In this document: in pieces, positions 37,199 to 45,987 of the stretch | How positions within the stretch are numbered: position 1 is the first letter of the stretch | Layout: each line of letters opens with the position of its first letter | Assembly (NCBI GenBank): GCA_013414795.1 | Contig: CP058732.1 | Span: 608,501 to 672,500, forward strand | Source: Candidatus Kapaibacterium sp. | Lineage (GTDB): Bacteria > Bacteroidota > Ignavibacteria > Kapaibacteriales > UBA2268 | Direction: 5' to 3' | DNA: 64,000 nucleotides | Notes under the pieces: generated by a model | What the model was told of the DNA's origin: nothing | The model's database searches: none | Seen by the model: the letters and a program-made list of their open reading frames with translations, nothing else | Translations under genes and position numbers: made by a program

Positions 37199-38737
37199 CT
37201 ACAAATTGGTTTTCCTTTGGAAAACAGAATACTTACCAAATGTCTTAATCATTTGATAATTGTTTTGAATGTATTCATCCAGAAATTTGCTCCCCTCGTA
37301 TTTTTGAGGTTCAAAAATTTCGTTGGCAAAAAGTAGTATGTATTCAACCTTTGCTTCCCCAAGTTCACTCGCAATTTCTTTTTGAACTTCCAATGTCGTT
37401 GCAACTCCAGGGTGCAACTCGTAATATTTTGTTGGCGGTTGTTTCTCGGTTAAAAAATATAACAATACATCGTTGATGTAAATGTAATCGTGCCTGGTTA
37501 ATCCAGAAAAAATGGACTTATTTTTAAAATTTCGATTAATATACGAAAGTAAATCGTTGTAGTAGTATTCTTGTGAAGGAATTTTAATGAATTTCCCAGT
37601 TGGGGAAGCCAATTCGATTGTTTTGCTTGGGGAGAAAAGAATGGCAATTTGTGCAATTTTCTTAACTGTTGGTGGCAAAACAAAGATTGTAACCATAAGA
37701 ATAAGAATGAACTTTTTGGTTTTATATATGTTTGAAACAACCAATCCCAAAAGTAACAAAGCCATCATCAAGGATGGAAAAATATGCTCATAATCGGAAC
37801 GAACCAATGCCTGGAACGAAAGGAAAAAAGTTACCAATGCAAGAAGAATAATTTCTCCTCTTTGTTTAATTCCTTGTTTTGGAATTCGTTTTAGCCAAAA
37901 AATGGTTATTGCAACCATCAACCACGGAAAGTAGAAAACAACAGACTCCCAGGATTTATAAAATCTACTTTGAAGTGTAAGATTGCCATCAAAAAGATAT
38001 TCAAATGGATTTGGAAAAGGAAGCGAACGAGTTTTGCTAAATTCTTTCAAAGGGAAAGCAAAAGCATTTTGTAAAAAGCCATTTAAAATGCCAACAAACC
38101 AAAGAACAACACCGTAAATTATTAAGATTAATGTGAATGATGAAATGAAACAAACTAAACTTTTATAATCAAAGTTGGTTTTATCGAAAAATCTATTCAA
38201 AAGAAAAAACAGAAATATCGAAATGAAAAAATAGAGAGCGAAATCGTGGCGAATTGTAAAAAGAAACCCAGTCAACAGCCCTACAAGTATTTCGTTTCGC
38301 TTTATTTCGCTTAATATTATTAAAATTGACAGAAGAATTACCAACAACGCCAATGGAACATTGCGAGCGTGAAAAGGGGTTAAGGAATAAAGTGAAACAA
38401 GCACTAAAGTTGAAACAGAAACAAATTGGGTATTGTTGAGAATCTTCTTTGAAATTTTTACAAAAAGGACAACAATCAAACCATTAATCAAAAAAGTCAG
38501 CAATCGAATTAGAATTAATTGTTTACCCAAAATTGACATCCAAAACGCAAGAATGTAGAACCAAGTCGGCGAATAAATTGTCCAAAAGTCTACGTAAGGC
38601 AATTTTCCATTCAAAATATTTTCAGCACCGACGACGGCTACCCCTTCGTCATAAATGTTTATATTTAAATTAATTCCGACGAAAAGAAAAAAAAGCGTGG
38701 CTACAAAAATATGTAAACCAATATTCTTTATTACCAT
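37199..38737 (-). CDS. Multi-pass GT-C type glycosyltransferase (PMT/ArnT-like)
   Basis: A 512-aa membrane protein with roughly ten helices. The first periplasmic loop contains NIYDEGVAVVGAENILNGKLPYVDFW, spanning the acidic motif (DEG) and the GxxPYxDF pattern of GT39/GT83-type enzymes that use polyprenyl-phosphate sugars. A soluble C-terminal region (about 390-512) follows. It probably glycosylates lipids or exported proteins on the periplasmic face; the acceptor is unknown. It is separated from valS by 77 bp. Confidence 0.75.
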   Translation of the reverse strand: MVIKNIGLHIFVATLFFLFVGINLNINIYDEGVAVVGAENILNGKLPYVDFWTIYSPTWFYILAFWMSILGKQLILIRLLTFLINGLIVVLFVKISKKILNNTQFVSVSTLVLVSLYSLTPFHARNVPLALLVILLSILIILSEIKRNEILVGLLTGFLFTIRHDFALYFFISIFLFFLLNRFFDKTNFDYKSLVCFISSFTLILIIYGVVLWFVGILNGFLQNAFAFPLKEFSKTRSLPFPNPFEYLFDGNLTLQSRFYKSWESVVFYFPWLMVAITIFWLKRIPKQGIKQRGEIILLALVTFFLSFQALVRSDYEHIFPSLMMALLLLGLVVSNIYKTKKFILILMVTIFVLPPTVKKIAQIAILFSPSKTIELASPTGKFIKIPSQEYYYNDLLSYINRNFKNKSIFSGLTRHDYIYINDVLLYFLTEKQPPTKYYELHPGVATTLEVQKEIASELGEAKVEYILLFANEIFEPQKYEGSKFLDEYIQNNYQMIKTFGKYSVFQRKTNL

Positions 38738-38831
38738 AAAGCAATATTTTAACTTAACATTAACAAAATTAAAAAATATGTTTATTAATTTTGAATTTTA
38801 TTTTTTTGTATTCTTATTTGGAGATTAACAT

Positions 38832-41800
38832 ATGAAAAAACTGCTAATATCCATTTTTGCTCTTATTATTACCTCAAATTTTGTTTTTTCACAATTAACA
38901 TACCCAACACCTTTCGATTTGTCCACTGGTAATTATTCATTTACCGAATGGAGTGCTACAAACCCCGCTGGCACATATCCAACCTCAATGATATTCCATA
39001 GAACTTCGACCCAAGACCCACTGCTTGCCACTGAAATGACGACTAACTACACTGGTGCTTACAACTTAACTTCTGGTAGTAGGATTTCTGGGCTCGGAAC
39101 AGATGGTGTTTCATTCGTTAATACTTCAACCAATGGAAATCTTGGTGCAGCAGTTCTTGCATTGAATACAATCAATAGAACAAACATCCAAGTAACCTGG
39201 ACTGGTGGTTTCGTAAAAATTGCTGGAACAACCACACGTGAATATAGAATTCGTTTACAATATCGTATTGGCGATACTGGTTCCTTCCTCGATGTAACGG
39301 ACGCTAACGGTAACCCAGTTGAATATATTTACAATGAGTATGTTGGACATCCCAACCCAACAACGCTTCCTCCGCACTCGCAAACCTTTACAGTTACATT
39401 GCCAGCATCTGTTGAAGACCAGCCAGTCGTATATTTGCGATGGAAATACTACTTTCTTGGAAGCGGAAGCGGAAATCGTCCAGAATTGAGGATAGATGAC
39501 ATTTCGGTGACCAGTGTTTCCTCCGTTGGCGGTGGAACAAAACTACTTATTTCGAATATTATGCCTCAATATCCTTTGACAAATGTTCCATTCTCGCTTA
39601 CGGTCTATTCCGTCGATAATGACAATATTTCCAAAAAAGTTTCGCAAAACACTACTGTAAGATTGTCTCTTATTAGCGGAACTGGAACACTTGTGGGAAC
39701 TTTAACTAAAATCATTCCCTACAAGTCAACTTATGTTACTTTTGATGATTTAGTCTACAATGTCGCAGAAAATATTACAATCCAAGCAGAAGTACTTTCT
39801 GGCGACCCACTTGCTCCCACACAAGAAAATATTCAAGTAATCCCAGGTCCTGAAGGAATTGTTATTGAAAATGTTTATACAAAATTGCATATAAACTCAA
39901 CTGCACCAGTTTTTACAATTCGAGCAATAAATCGAGACAACTCAACTAATACAAATTACCACCTGTACCAGGGTCAACTAAACATTACTGGACCGACTAA
40001 TTTTCAAATAAACGTAACCTTTTACAATGGAGTAGCCACAGTTTCAAATCTTACATTCAGCACTCCTGGTATTTACTATCTCAACGCCACCGCTCCTGGC
40101 TTTCCCAATTCCAATACAGTTGAAGTAAATGTCAAACCAGAACCAACAATGACTGAAGTTTCAATCCCGCAATATCTTAAAGGAGTTGGAACATTTGGAG
40201 CAAGAGTACCAACTTTTGCACTTGTAAAATTGGAAAATCTCCACCCAAATACAGTCTATCGCTTTTTCTCTGGCGGAAGAAATGTTGGATATACTGGTAA
40301 TGTTGCAACTGACAATGGTGCTGGAAACAATCTTCATTACAACCACACAACAAATTCTTATCTTTACAACTCTCTTCGGGACTTAACGCAAGATAATGCC
40401 TACTCAACATTTGAAAGCAACAGCGATGGTTCCAAATATGTTTGGCTTTCCTTGGTTCCTACAACAAATTCATCATTTAACGAAGGAAGGTCGGTCTATT
40501 GGATTTTAGTGCTCGGGACCGAAAAAGGCACCTTAATCCGACGCTATCAAACAACTAACACAAGTACTTCCTTGGACTTTGGCAACCCTCCAACTAAATG
40601 TACTGGAATATACGATGTGGATAGCTGGCTTCAACCCAAATCTTTTGTTTGCCTATATGATGATGTAAATTCGAGTAATCCAGTTTCTGTTGCCCTTGTA
40701 CAAGATGAAGGCGCTGTTCTACAAGATGGTGTGGACGCCCAAGGAAATCCCTATCCGCCACAAGGACCTGACTATTACAACAATCTGGATGGCACATCGG
40801 GTGCTTGGGCAACAATTATTCCAAACAACCTTGCAAATGGAATAAGAAAAATCGAAGTTTACGACAGAGAAGGAAGACTAATCAGAAAGATTTACGATAT
40901 GGACGGCGTTTGGGCTGGAGTTGATACAAGAAATATTTATGGAGGTATGGATACGCCATTGGAATTCAAAACACCAAATCTGCGGTTGATAAATCCACAA
41001 GAAGGTTCGACCGAGGAAATTTGCAATAATGGAAGCCTTGAAATTCGATGGATTTCACGGGGAGTAGACAAAATTGATATTGATATCTCGCAAGATAGAG
41101 GGATAAGTTATTTCAACATTTTCGAAGATGTTCCAGCCAGAGACGGCAAAGTGGAATGGAGAATTCCTCGAGGTTTGTTTGCCGACACCACAAACAGAAT
41201 TAAAATCTCCGACAGAGAACACCCAACCAATCTTGAACCAATAAGTTATGTCTCCTCGGAAACTAATGATTTTTACATCTATGACAAGCCAATTATTAGT
41301 TCACATACTAAATCTGGAATTGCTTGCCTTGGCGAGGATGTTACTTTGATTGCCTATGCAACTGGTTCAAAATTGGGTTACCAATGGTACAAAGACGGCA
41401 AGAAAATTGATGGAGCGAACCAACAGCAACTCGTTTTACGTAATGTAGACTTTACCACTTCTGGAGTTTACACTTGCGAAGCAACTGGCGCAAGCGTTTG
41501 CGAAAGCGATTTTTCGAAACCAATTCTTGTTTATGTTCTTACTGCTACAAAAATCACCAATGAACCTAGAGATTATTACGGCTACCTTGGCTCGACCGCA
41601 ACTTTCACCTTCGATGTTCACTTATACGAAGAACTTTCTAACGATGCATTTACAATTCAATGGTATAAAAATGGTTCTCCAATAAGAGATGATTGGAAAT
41701 ATGCTGGTACTCGTTCAAATTACTTTACTATAAAGAATATAACCTTTGACGACACAAGCGACTACTTCTTTGCCATTGTCAATGGAAAATGTGGACTGGA

Positions 41801-42668
41801 CACAACTGCAATTGTAAAAGTACACATAGTTCCGAATATACTTATAAAACCAGACACACTTTACATTTGCGACCAAGACCAATATATTAACATTCCAATT
41901 GAAATTCCGTTCCCAAGCCTTCCTGGAAGTATTAATGTAGAAATCTACCGAGGCAACATAATGGTGGGCAGTTTTACTTCATCACCCGCTGGAATGAATT
42001 TCCGCTTGCCTGTTGTTTCTTTACTACCAGGTGATTATTATGCAATAATTCGTGCCCCAGGTCTCGGCGCTTCCTTCAAAACAAACATCGTAAAAATTAT
42101 AAAAATTTCGGAACCTCCAGTTATTACCAAAGACCTCCCAGACGCAATCGCTTTGAATGCTGGCGAAGACTTGAATCTCTCCATCGAAGCCGAGGGCTTG
42201 AATTTGCATTACCAATGGTTCAAAGACGACGCACCTTTGGCAAGCGCAACTGAACCGAATCTGTTTATCTCCAACGTAACGACAGAAGACGCTGGGAATT
42301 ATTATTGCTTGGTCTGGAATTGCGATACTGTTAAGTCCAATGTAGTTAATGTTAGCGTTGCTTTGCACATCATTGCTGGTGTTGATTGGATTTCATCCTC
42401 CGACGGCACTTTAGTTCAAATTTATCCAAATCCAACCAACAGCCAGAGCGAAGTAATTATCCAACCCAAAGAAAACCAAACGCTAAACATTGAGGTTGTG
42501 AATATCCTTGGTCAAGTAATCTTTAAACAAGAAATCCTTGCGATTGGAAATAATCCAAATAAGTTGACCATCCCATTCAATTTACTTAACGCAGAAAGTG
42601 GAACATATAATGTAAAAATCAAATCTGGACAGACCGTAACGGTCATTCCAGTGGTTTACATTAAGTGA
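38832..42668 (+). CDS. Large T9SS-exported protein with Ig-like domains
   Basis: A 1278-aa exported protein (signal MKKLLISIFALIITSNFVFS). The N-terminal ~230 residues form a beta-rich domain seen in extracellular Bacteroidota proteins (SGLGTDGVSF, RPELRIDDISV). Several Ig-like repeats follow; three near the C-terminal half have the typical pattern YQWYKDGKKIDG...GVYTC, IQWYKNGSPI...DYFFAI and YQWFKDDAPL...GNYYC. The final ~80 residues are a T9SS sorting domain (VQIYPNPTNSQSEV ... NILGQVIF ... ESGTYNVKIKSG). Probably an adhesin or surface-layer protein. A terminator follows at 42702. Confidence 0.88.
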   Translation: MKKLLISIFALIITSNFVFSQLTYPTPFDLSTGNYSFTEWSATNPAGTYPTSMIFHRTSTQDPLLATEMTTNYTGAYNLTSGSRISGLGTDGVSFVNTSTNGNLGAAVLALNTINRTNIQVTWTGGFVKIAGTTTREYRIRLQYRIGDTGSFLDVTDANGNPVEYIYNEYVGHPNPTTLPPHSQTFTVTLPASVEDQPVVYLRWKYYFLGSGSGNRPELRIDDISVTSVSSVGGGTKLLISNIMPQYPLTNVPFSLTVYSVDNDNISKKVSQNTTVRLSLISGTGTLVGTLTKIIPYKSTYVTFDDLVYNVAENITIQAEVLSGDPLAPTQENIQVIPGPEGIVIENVYTKLHINSTAPVFTIRAINRDNSTNTNYHLYQGQLNITGPTNFQINVTFYNGVATVSNLTFSTPGIYYLNATAPGFPNSNTVEVNVKPEPTMTEVSIPQYLKGVGTFGARVPTFALVKLENLHPNTVYRFFSGGRNVGYTGNVATDNGAGNNLHYNHTTNSYLYNSLRDLTQDNAYSTFESNSDGSKYVWLSLVPTTNSSFNEGRSVYWILVLGTEKGTLIRRYQTTNTSTSLDFGNPPTKCTGIYDVDSWLQPKSFVCLYDDVNSSNPVSVALVQDEGAVLQDGVDAQGNPYPPQGPDYYNNLDGTSGAWATIIPNNLANGIRKIEVYDREGRLIRKIYDMDGVWAGVDTRNIYGGMDTPLEFKTPNLRLINPQEGSTEEICNNGSLEIRWISRGVDKIDIDISQDRGISYFNIFEDVPARDGKVEWRIPRGLFADTTNRIKISDREHPTNLEPISYVSSETNDFYIYDKPIISSHTKSGIACLGEDVTLIAYATGSKLGYQWYKDGKKIDGANQQQLVLRNVDFTTSGVYTCEATGASVCESDFSKPILVYVLTATKITNEPRDYYGYLGSTATFTFDVHLYEELSNDAFTIQWYKNGSPIRDDWKYAGTRSNYFTIKNITFDDTSDYFFAIVNGKCGLDTTAIVKVHIVPNILIKPDTLYICDQDQYINIPIEIPFPSLPGSINVEIYRGNIMVGSFTSSPAGMNFRLPVVSLLPGDYYAIIRAPGLGASFKTNIVKIIKISEPPVITKDLPDAIALNAGEDLNLSIEAEGLNLHYQWFKDDAPLASATEPNLFISNVTTEDAGNYYCLVWNCDTVKSNVVNVSVALHIIAGVDWISSSDGTLVQIYPNPTNSQSEVIIQPKENQTLNIEVVNILGQVIFKQEILAIGNNPNKLTIPFNLLNAESGTYNVKIKSGQTVTVIPVVYIK

Positions 42669-42701
42669 TTAATGTTCACTTTCTTTAACAACTTTTAAAA
42701 A

Positions 42702-42732
42702 GGGGCACAGTTTGTGCCCCAAATTTTTTTTC
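42702..42732 (+). terminator. Rho-independent terminator after the T9SS Ig-domain protein
   Basis: A GGGGCAC / GTGCCCC stem with a 5-base loop, followed by AAA and a T8 run. It isolates the arsenate locus from the gene upstream. Confidence 0.88.
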
Positions 42733-42960
42733 TAAACAATGATTATTTTCAAAATACTGAGCAAAAATAATGTTTATATAAAATTATCTTTTGGTACATT
42801 ATTGATAAAGCCAAATAGATTTTTAGAAATGAATATTAATATTAATGGAAATATTAAAAAACAAAAGGAATTAATACGGATAACTTAAAATAGGGTAAAA
42901 ATTTTTTTTGAATTATTTATTTTTATATTTGATTTAAAAAAATTATTTATTTGCGTTTAA

Positions 42961-44472
42961 ATGGGAAAAAAAGGCGTTTATCTTCCATTATTTTGGAAAT
43001 TCTCTTTTGCAATAATAATTATTGTAATGTTTTTCGGTTGGTTGAACTACGTTAAAATAAAAGATCATTTTGTTCTAATAATAGAAAACGAACTGAAACG
43101 AAGACTTAATTTTATTACAAGAACAATAGCACAACAAGTTGAAATATTTCTAAGTAATAATAACTCTTCATCGATACTTGAAACAATCGAAAGTTTCAAA
43201 CGTAACGATACAATGATAAAATTTATAATTGTAGAAACACCCAACAAAGAAGTTATTTTAAATTTTTCGGATAAAGAGTTAAAAGAAATTATTGAAGAAA
43301 ATTATTCTTGCCAAGATAGTTGTTCATTTGAAAAAGATTATCCAAGAGTTTGTAGAAACTTTAAACTTGGTGTAATCCAAGAAAGCATTATTCTGAAGAA
43401 TGGTAATCGTTTATACGTTGGCTTAAGGAACGATACTATCAACGCCTCTATTAACGAAACAATGAATATTTTCATTGTTCTAACCCTTTTGTTTCTTGTG
43501 ATTGGACTAATTGGAGCATTTATTTTTTCATATTTGATAACAAAACCAATCAATTTGTTGGAAAAATTTACCAAAACCCTTGATGTAAGAAATTTGTCGG
43601 GAAAAAATATAGAGGATTTTGATAAAATTATTTCTTCCCCATTTTTTTTCGAAAAAGCTTTTGTCAGAGACGAAATAAACAAACTTATTGAAACATACCG
43701 AGAAATGCTTGCTGGCTTGGCATCTAACCAAAAGGAAATTCAAGAACTACAAGAACAATTAATTCAACTTGAAAAAGTTTCAACGATTGGAGTGATTACA
43801 GCAGGCTTGGCACACGATATAAATAATCCAATTACTGGTCTTTTGAACTCATTAAGTAGGTTGAGGAAGTATCTAAATGAAAATTATCAAGTAGTTAAGT
43901 ACTTGGATTTTATTGAAGAAACAGCACGAAAAATCCAGAAAGTAATTAAGGATTTACTATCCTTTTCAAAAAAACAAGAAATTGAATTTGCTCAGGTAAA
44001 CTTGAAAAAAGTGATTGAGAAATCAATTCTTTTGGTTTCTTATAAGATTAACCAAAGTAACATTGAAATTCAAACTAATTTTGGCAGCGAAGATTGTGTT
44101 CTTATGGGAAGTCAACACCATTTAGAACAAGTATTTATTAACTTGTTATTGAACAGCATAGAAGCATTGAATGAAAAGTATAAAACTCAAAATGGATTTA
44201 AAAAAATCATTCACATTGATATTACAAATAATAACGATTTTATTTATATACAAATTTTCGACAATGGAATTGGGATTCCAGATGACAAGATTAATTACAT
44301 ATTCCAACCATTTTATACAAGCAAAGGCAACGAAGGAACTGGTTTGGGGTTATCAATAGTTAAACATATAATTAATATTCACAAAGGGAAAATTGACATT
44401 TTGTCTGAATATGGAAAATGGACAAAAGTTGTAATAATATTTAAAAAGAAATTGGAAGATGAGCAAGTTTAA
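42961..44472 (+). CDS. Membrane sensor histidine kinase with a three-cysteine extracytoplasmic domain (ArrS-like)
   Basis: A 503-aa sensor: membrane helix 1 (about 13-32), an extracytoplasmic domain (about 33-168), helix 2 (169-192), a HAMP-like linker, and a HisKA/HATPase core with the phospho-accepting H285 in AHDINNPITG, an N box in FINLLLNSIEAL, DNGIGIPDDK and GTGLGLSIVKH. The outer domain carries Cys117, Cys121 and Cys131 (CQDSCSFEKDYPRVC), the only cysteine cluster in the sensor. Three closely spaced thiols are a plausible arsenite or heavy-metal site. It overlaps the response-regulator gene by 14 bp, and the pair precedes the molybdoenzyme, so it probably senses the substrate or product of that enzyme. 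Confidence 0.9.
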   Translation: MGKKGVYLPLFWKFSFAIIIIVMFFGWLNYVKIKDHFVLIIENELKRRLNFITRTIAQQVEIFLSNNNSSSILETIESFKRNDTMIKFIIVETPNKEVILNFSDKELKEIIEENYSCQDSCSFEKDYPRVCRNFKLGVIQESIILKNGNRLYVGLRNDTINASINETMNIFIVLTLLFLVIGLIGAFIFSYLITKPINLLEKFTKTLDVRNLSGKNIEDFDKIISSPFFFEKAFVRDEINKLIETYREMLAGLASNQKEIQELQEQLIQLEKVSTIGVITAGLAHDINNPITGLLNSLSRLRKYLNENYQVVKYLDFIEETARKIQKVIKDLLSFSKKQEIEFAQVNLKKVIEKSILLVSYKINQSNIEIQTNFGSEDCVLMGSQHHLEQVFINLLLNSIEALNEKYKTQNGFKKIIHIDITNNNDFIYIQIFDNGIGIPDDKINYIFQPFYTSKGNEGTGLGLSIVKHIINIHKGKIDILSEYGKWTKVVIIFKKKLEDEQV

Positions 44473-45808
44473 AATTTGCATAATTGAAGACGAGGACAGT
44501 ATCAGAGAAGTGATCAGTGAGGATCTTGTCGACGCTGGGTTCGAAGTAGTTTCTTTTTCAAATGGTAGCGATTGCATTAAATATTTAGAAAGTTCGCTGT
44601 TTGATATATGTGTTGTTGACATAAGGCTCCCCGATATCGATGGATTGAATTTGATACGGATAATCAAGGAAAGAATTCCACGAGTTGGGATTCTGACAAT
44701 GACCGCCTATGGCTCGATTGATACTGCTGTAGAAGCAATGAGGTTAGGAGCCTTCAACTATATAACCAAGCCATTTTCAAGCGATGAACTGATTTTAAAC
44801 ATTAACAAGTTAATTGAATTTAAAAACCTAAAAAGTCAATGCGAAATAATTGAAAAGTCAAATCTTGAACGCTACTCTTTCGAAAGTTACATTGGAGTTT
44901 CCGATTTTACTGAACACCTTCGTAACCTTATGAAAATTGCCTCTCAATCTAATTCACCAGTGTTAATAACAGGGGAAACTGGAACTGGTAAAGAACTGGT
45001 TGCAAATATAATACACTTTAATAGCCCTCGACGAAATAAACCTTTCGTAAAACTCAGTTGTGCAATTCTTCCAAGGGAGACTTTTGAAAGCGAATTGTTT
45101 GGACACGTTAAAGGTGCCTTTACAGGGGCAATTAAGGATCGAGTTGGAAAATTGGAAGAAGCAAACGGCGGAACCTTATTTCTTGACGACGTAGACGATA
45201 TACCATTGGACTTACAAGTAAAATTGCTTCGTTTCTTGCAAGAAGGTGAAATACAAAAAATCGGAAGCAACAAAACTATTCAAGTGGATGTCAGAGTTAT
45301 TTCCGCTACTAAAAAGAATTTGCTTACATTGTCAGAAAAGGGTCTTTTTCGTGATGATCTATATTACCGACTTAATGTTTTGCCTATTCATATTTTGCCA
45401 ATACGAGACCGCATTGAGGATATACCTCCATTGTTCCAACATTTTGTTGAATATTTTGGTAAAGGAAGAATAAAAATCGAACAAGAGGTTTTTTTGGAAC
45501 TTCAAAACTATGAATGGCGAGGAAATATACGTGAAATAAAAAATCTGGCAGAACGATTGGTAATTTTAAACCAAACTGGTGTCATTAATGTTGGATCACT
45601 TCCAACTGAAATCATCAAGAAAAATTCACGAAAGCAAGATAACTTAGAAAATCAATCTTTAAAAAAATATCTTTCACAAATAGAAAAAGAACTATTAGTT
45701 AAAACACTGGAAGAAACAAACTACAACCAAACAAAGACTGCTGAAAAATTGAAAATACCACTCAACACTCTTCGAAGCAAACTCAAAAAGTATGGGATAA
45801 ATTTATAG
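44459..45808 (+). CDS. NtrC-family sigma-54-dependent response regulator (ArrR-like)
   Basis: A 449-aa activator: receiver domain (1-120) with phosphorylatable Asp54 (CVVDIRLPD), an AAA+ domain (about 140-380) with Walker A GETGTGKE, the sigma-54 contact loop GAFTGA, Walker B GGTLFLDDVDD, and a C-terminal Fis-type helix-turn-helix (NYNQTKTAEKLKIPLNTLRSKLK). With the GAFTGA loop intact it can open sigma-54 promoters. Two palindromes and a sigma-54-like promoter lie immediately downstream, before the arsenate reductase-like genes, so it is very likely their direct activator. Confidence 0.95.
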   Translation: MSKFKICIIEDEDSIREVISEDLVDAGFEVVSFSNGSDCIKYLESSLFDICVVDIRLPDIDGLNLIRIIKERIPRVGILTMTAYGSIDTAVEAMRLGAFNYITKPFSSDELILNINKLIEFKNLKSQCEIIEKSNLERYSFESYIGVSDFTEHLRNLMKIASQSNSPVLITGETGTGKELVANIIHFNSPRRNKPFVKLSCAILPRETFESELFGHVKGAFTGAIKDRVGKLEEANGGTLFLDDVDDIPLDLQVKLLRFLQEGEIQKIGSNKTIQVDVRVISATKKNLLTLSEKGLFRDDLYYRLNVLPIHILPIRDRIEDIPPLFQHFVEYFGKGRIKIEQEVFLELQNYEWRGNIREIKNLAERLVILNQTGVINVGSLPTEIIKKNSRKQDNLENQSLKKYLSQIEKELLVKTLEETNYNQTKTAEKLKIPLNTLRSKLKKYGINL

Positions 45809-45825
45809 TTACGAAATTTCGTAAC
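45808..45825. promoter_or_regulatory. 18-bp perfect palindrome, predicted upstream activator site 1
   Basis: GTTACGAAATTTCGTAAC is a perfect inverted repeat just after the response-regulator gene; its first base is the last base of that gene's stop codon. Its core TACGAAATTTCGTA recurs with one change in site 2, with centres 21 bp apart (two helical turns). It is centred about 140 bp upstream of the predicted transcription start, a usual distance for NtrC-type enhancers. Confidence 0.65.
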
Positions 45826-45849
45826 AAATCTACAAAATTTCGTAGATTT
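45826..45849. promoter_or_regulatory. Second inverted repeat, predicted upstream activator site 2
   Basis: The arms AAATCTAC and GTAGATTT flank AAAATTTC. The core CTACAAAATTTCGTAG differs from site 1 by one internal base and its outer pair. It lies two helical turns from site 1, on the same face of DNA, as expected for cooperative dimers. A T-run follows, so it might also end the response-regulator transcript; both roles are possible. Confidence 0.55.
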
Positions 45850-45930
45850 TTTGTCAAAACCAATCTAAATTTTCTTTTAGGTGAAACTTAGGTGATTGTG
45901 ATTTCTATGATTCAAATTTCAAAATAACTT

Positions 45931-45946
45931 TGGCATTCATTTTGGA
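45931..45946 (+). promoter_or_regulatory. Sigma-54-like promoter for the arsenate reductase-like operon
   Basis: TGGCAT, 5 bases, TTGGA: the -24 half matches TGGCAY and the -12 half matches TTGCA in four of five positions, with exactly the right spacing. The weak point is GG in place of the usual GC at -12. Transcription would start near 45957, giving a leader of about 30 nt containing GGAGAGG before the ATG at 45988. Palindromes for an NtrC-type activator lie 95-140 bp upstream. Confidence 0.5.
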
Positions 45947-45987
45947 ATTGCTCTGGTTTTGTGATTATGTCAAAAATTGGAGAGGAT

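Noticed and set aside
45826-45849. Second palindrome as a plain terminator of the response-regulator gene
   Set aside because: It has a T-run and could terminate, but it shares its core with the perfect palindrome two helical turns away, so a binding site is the better main reading.
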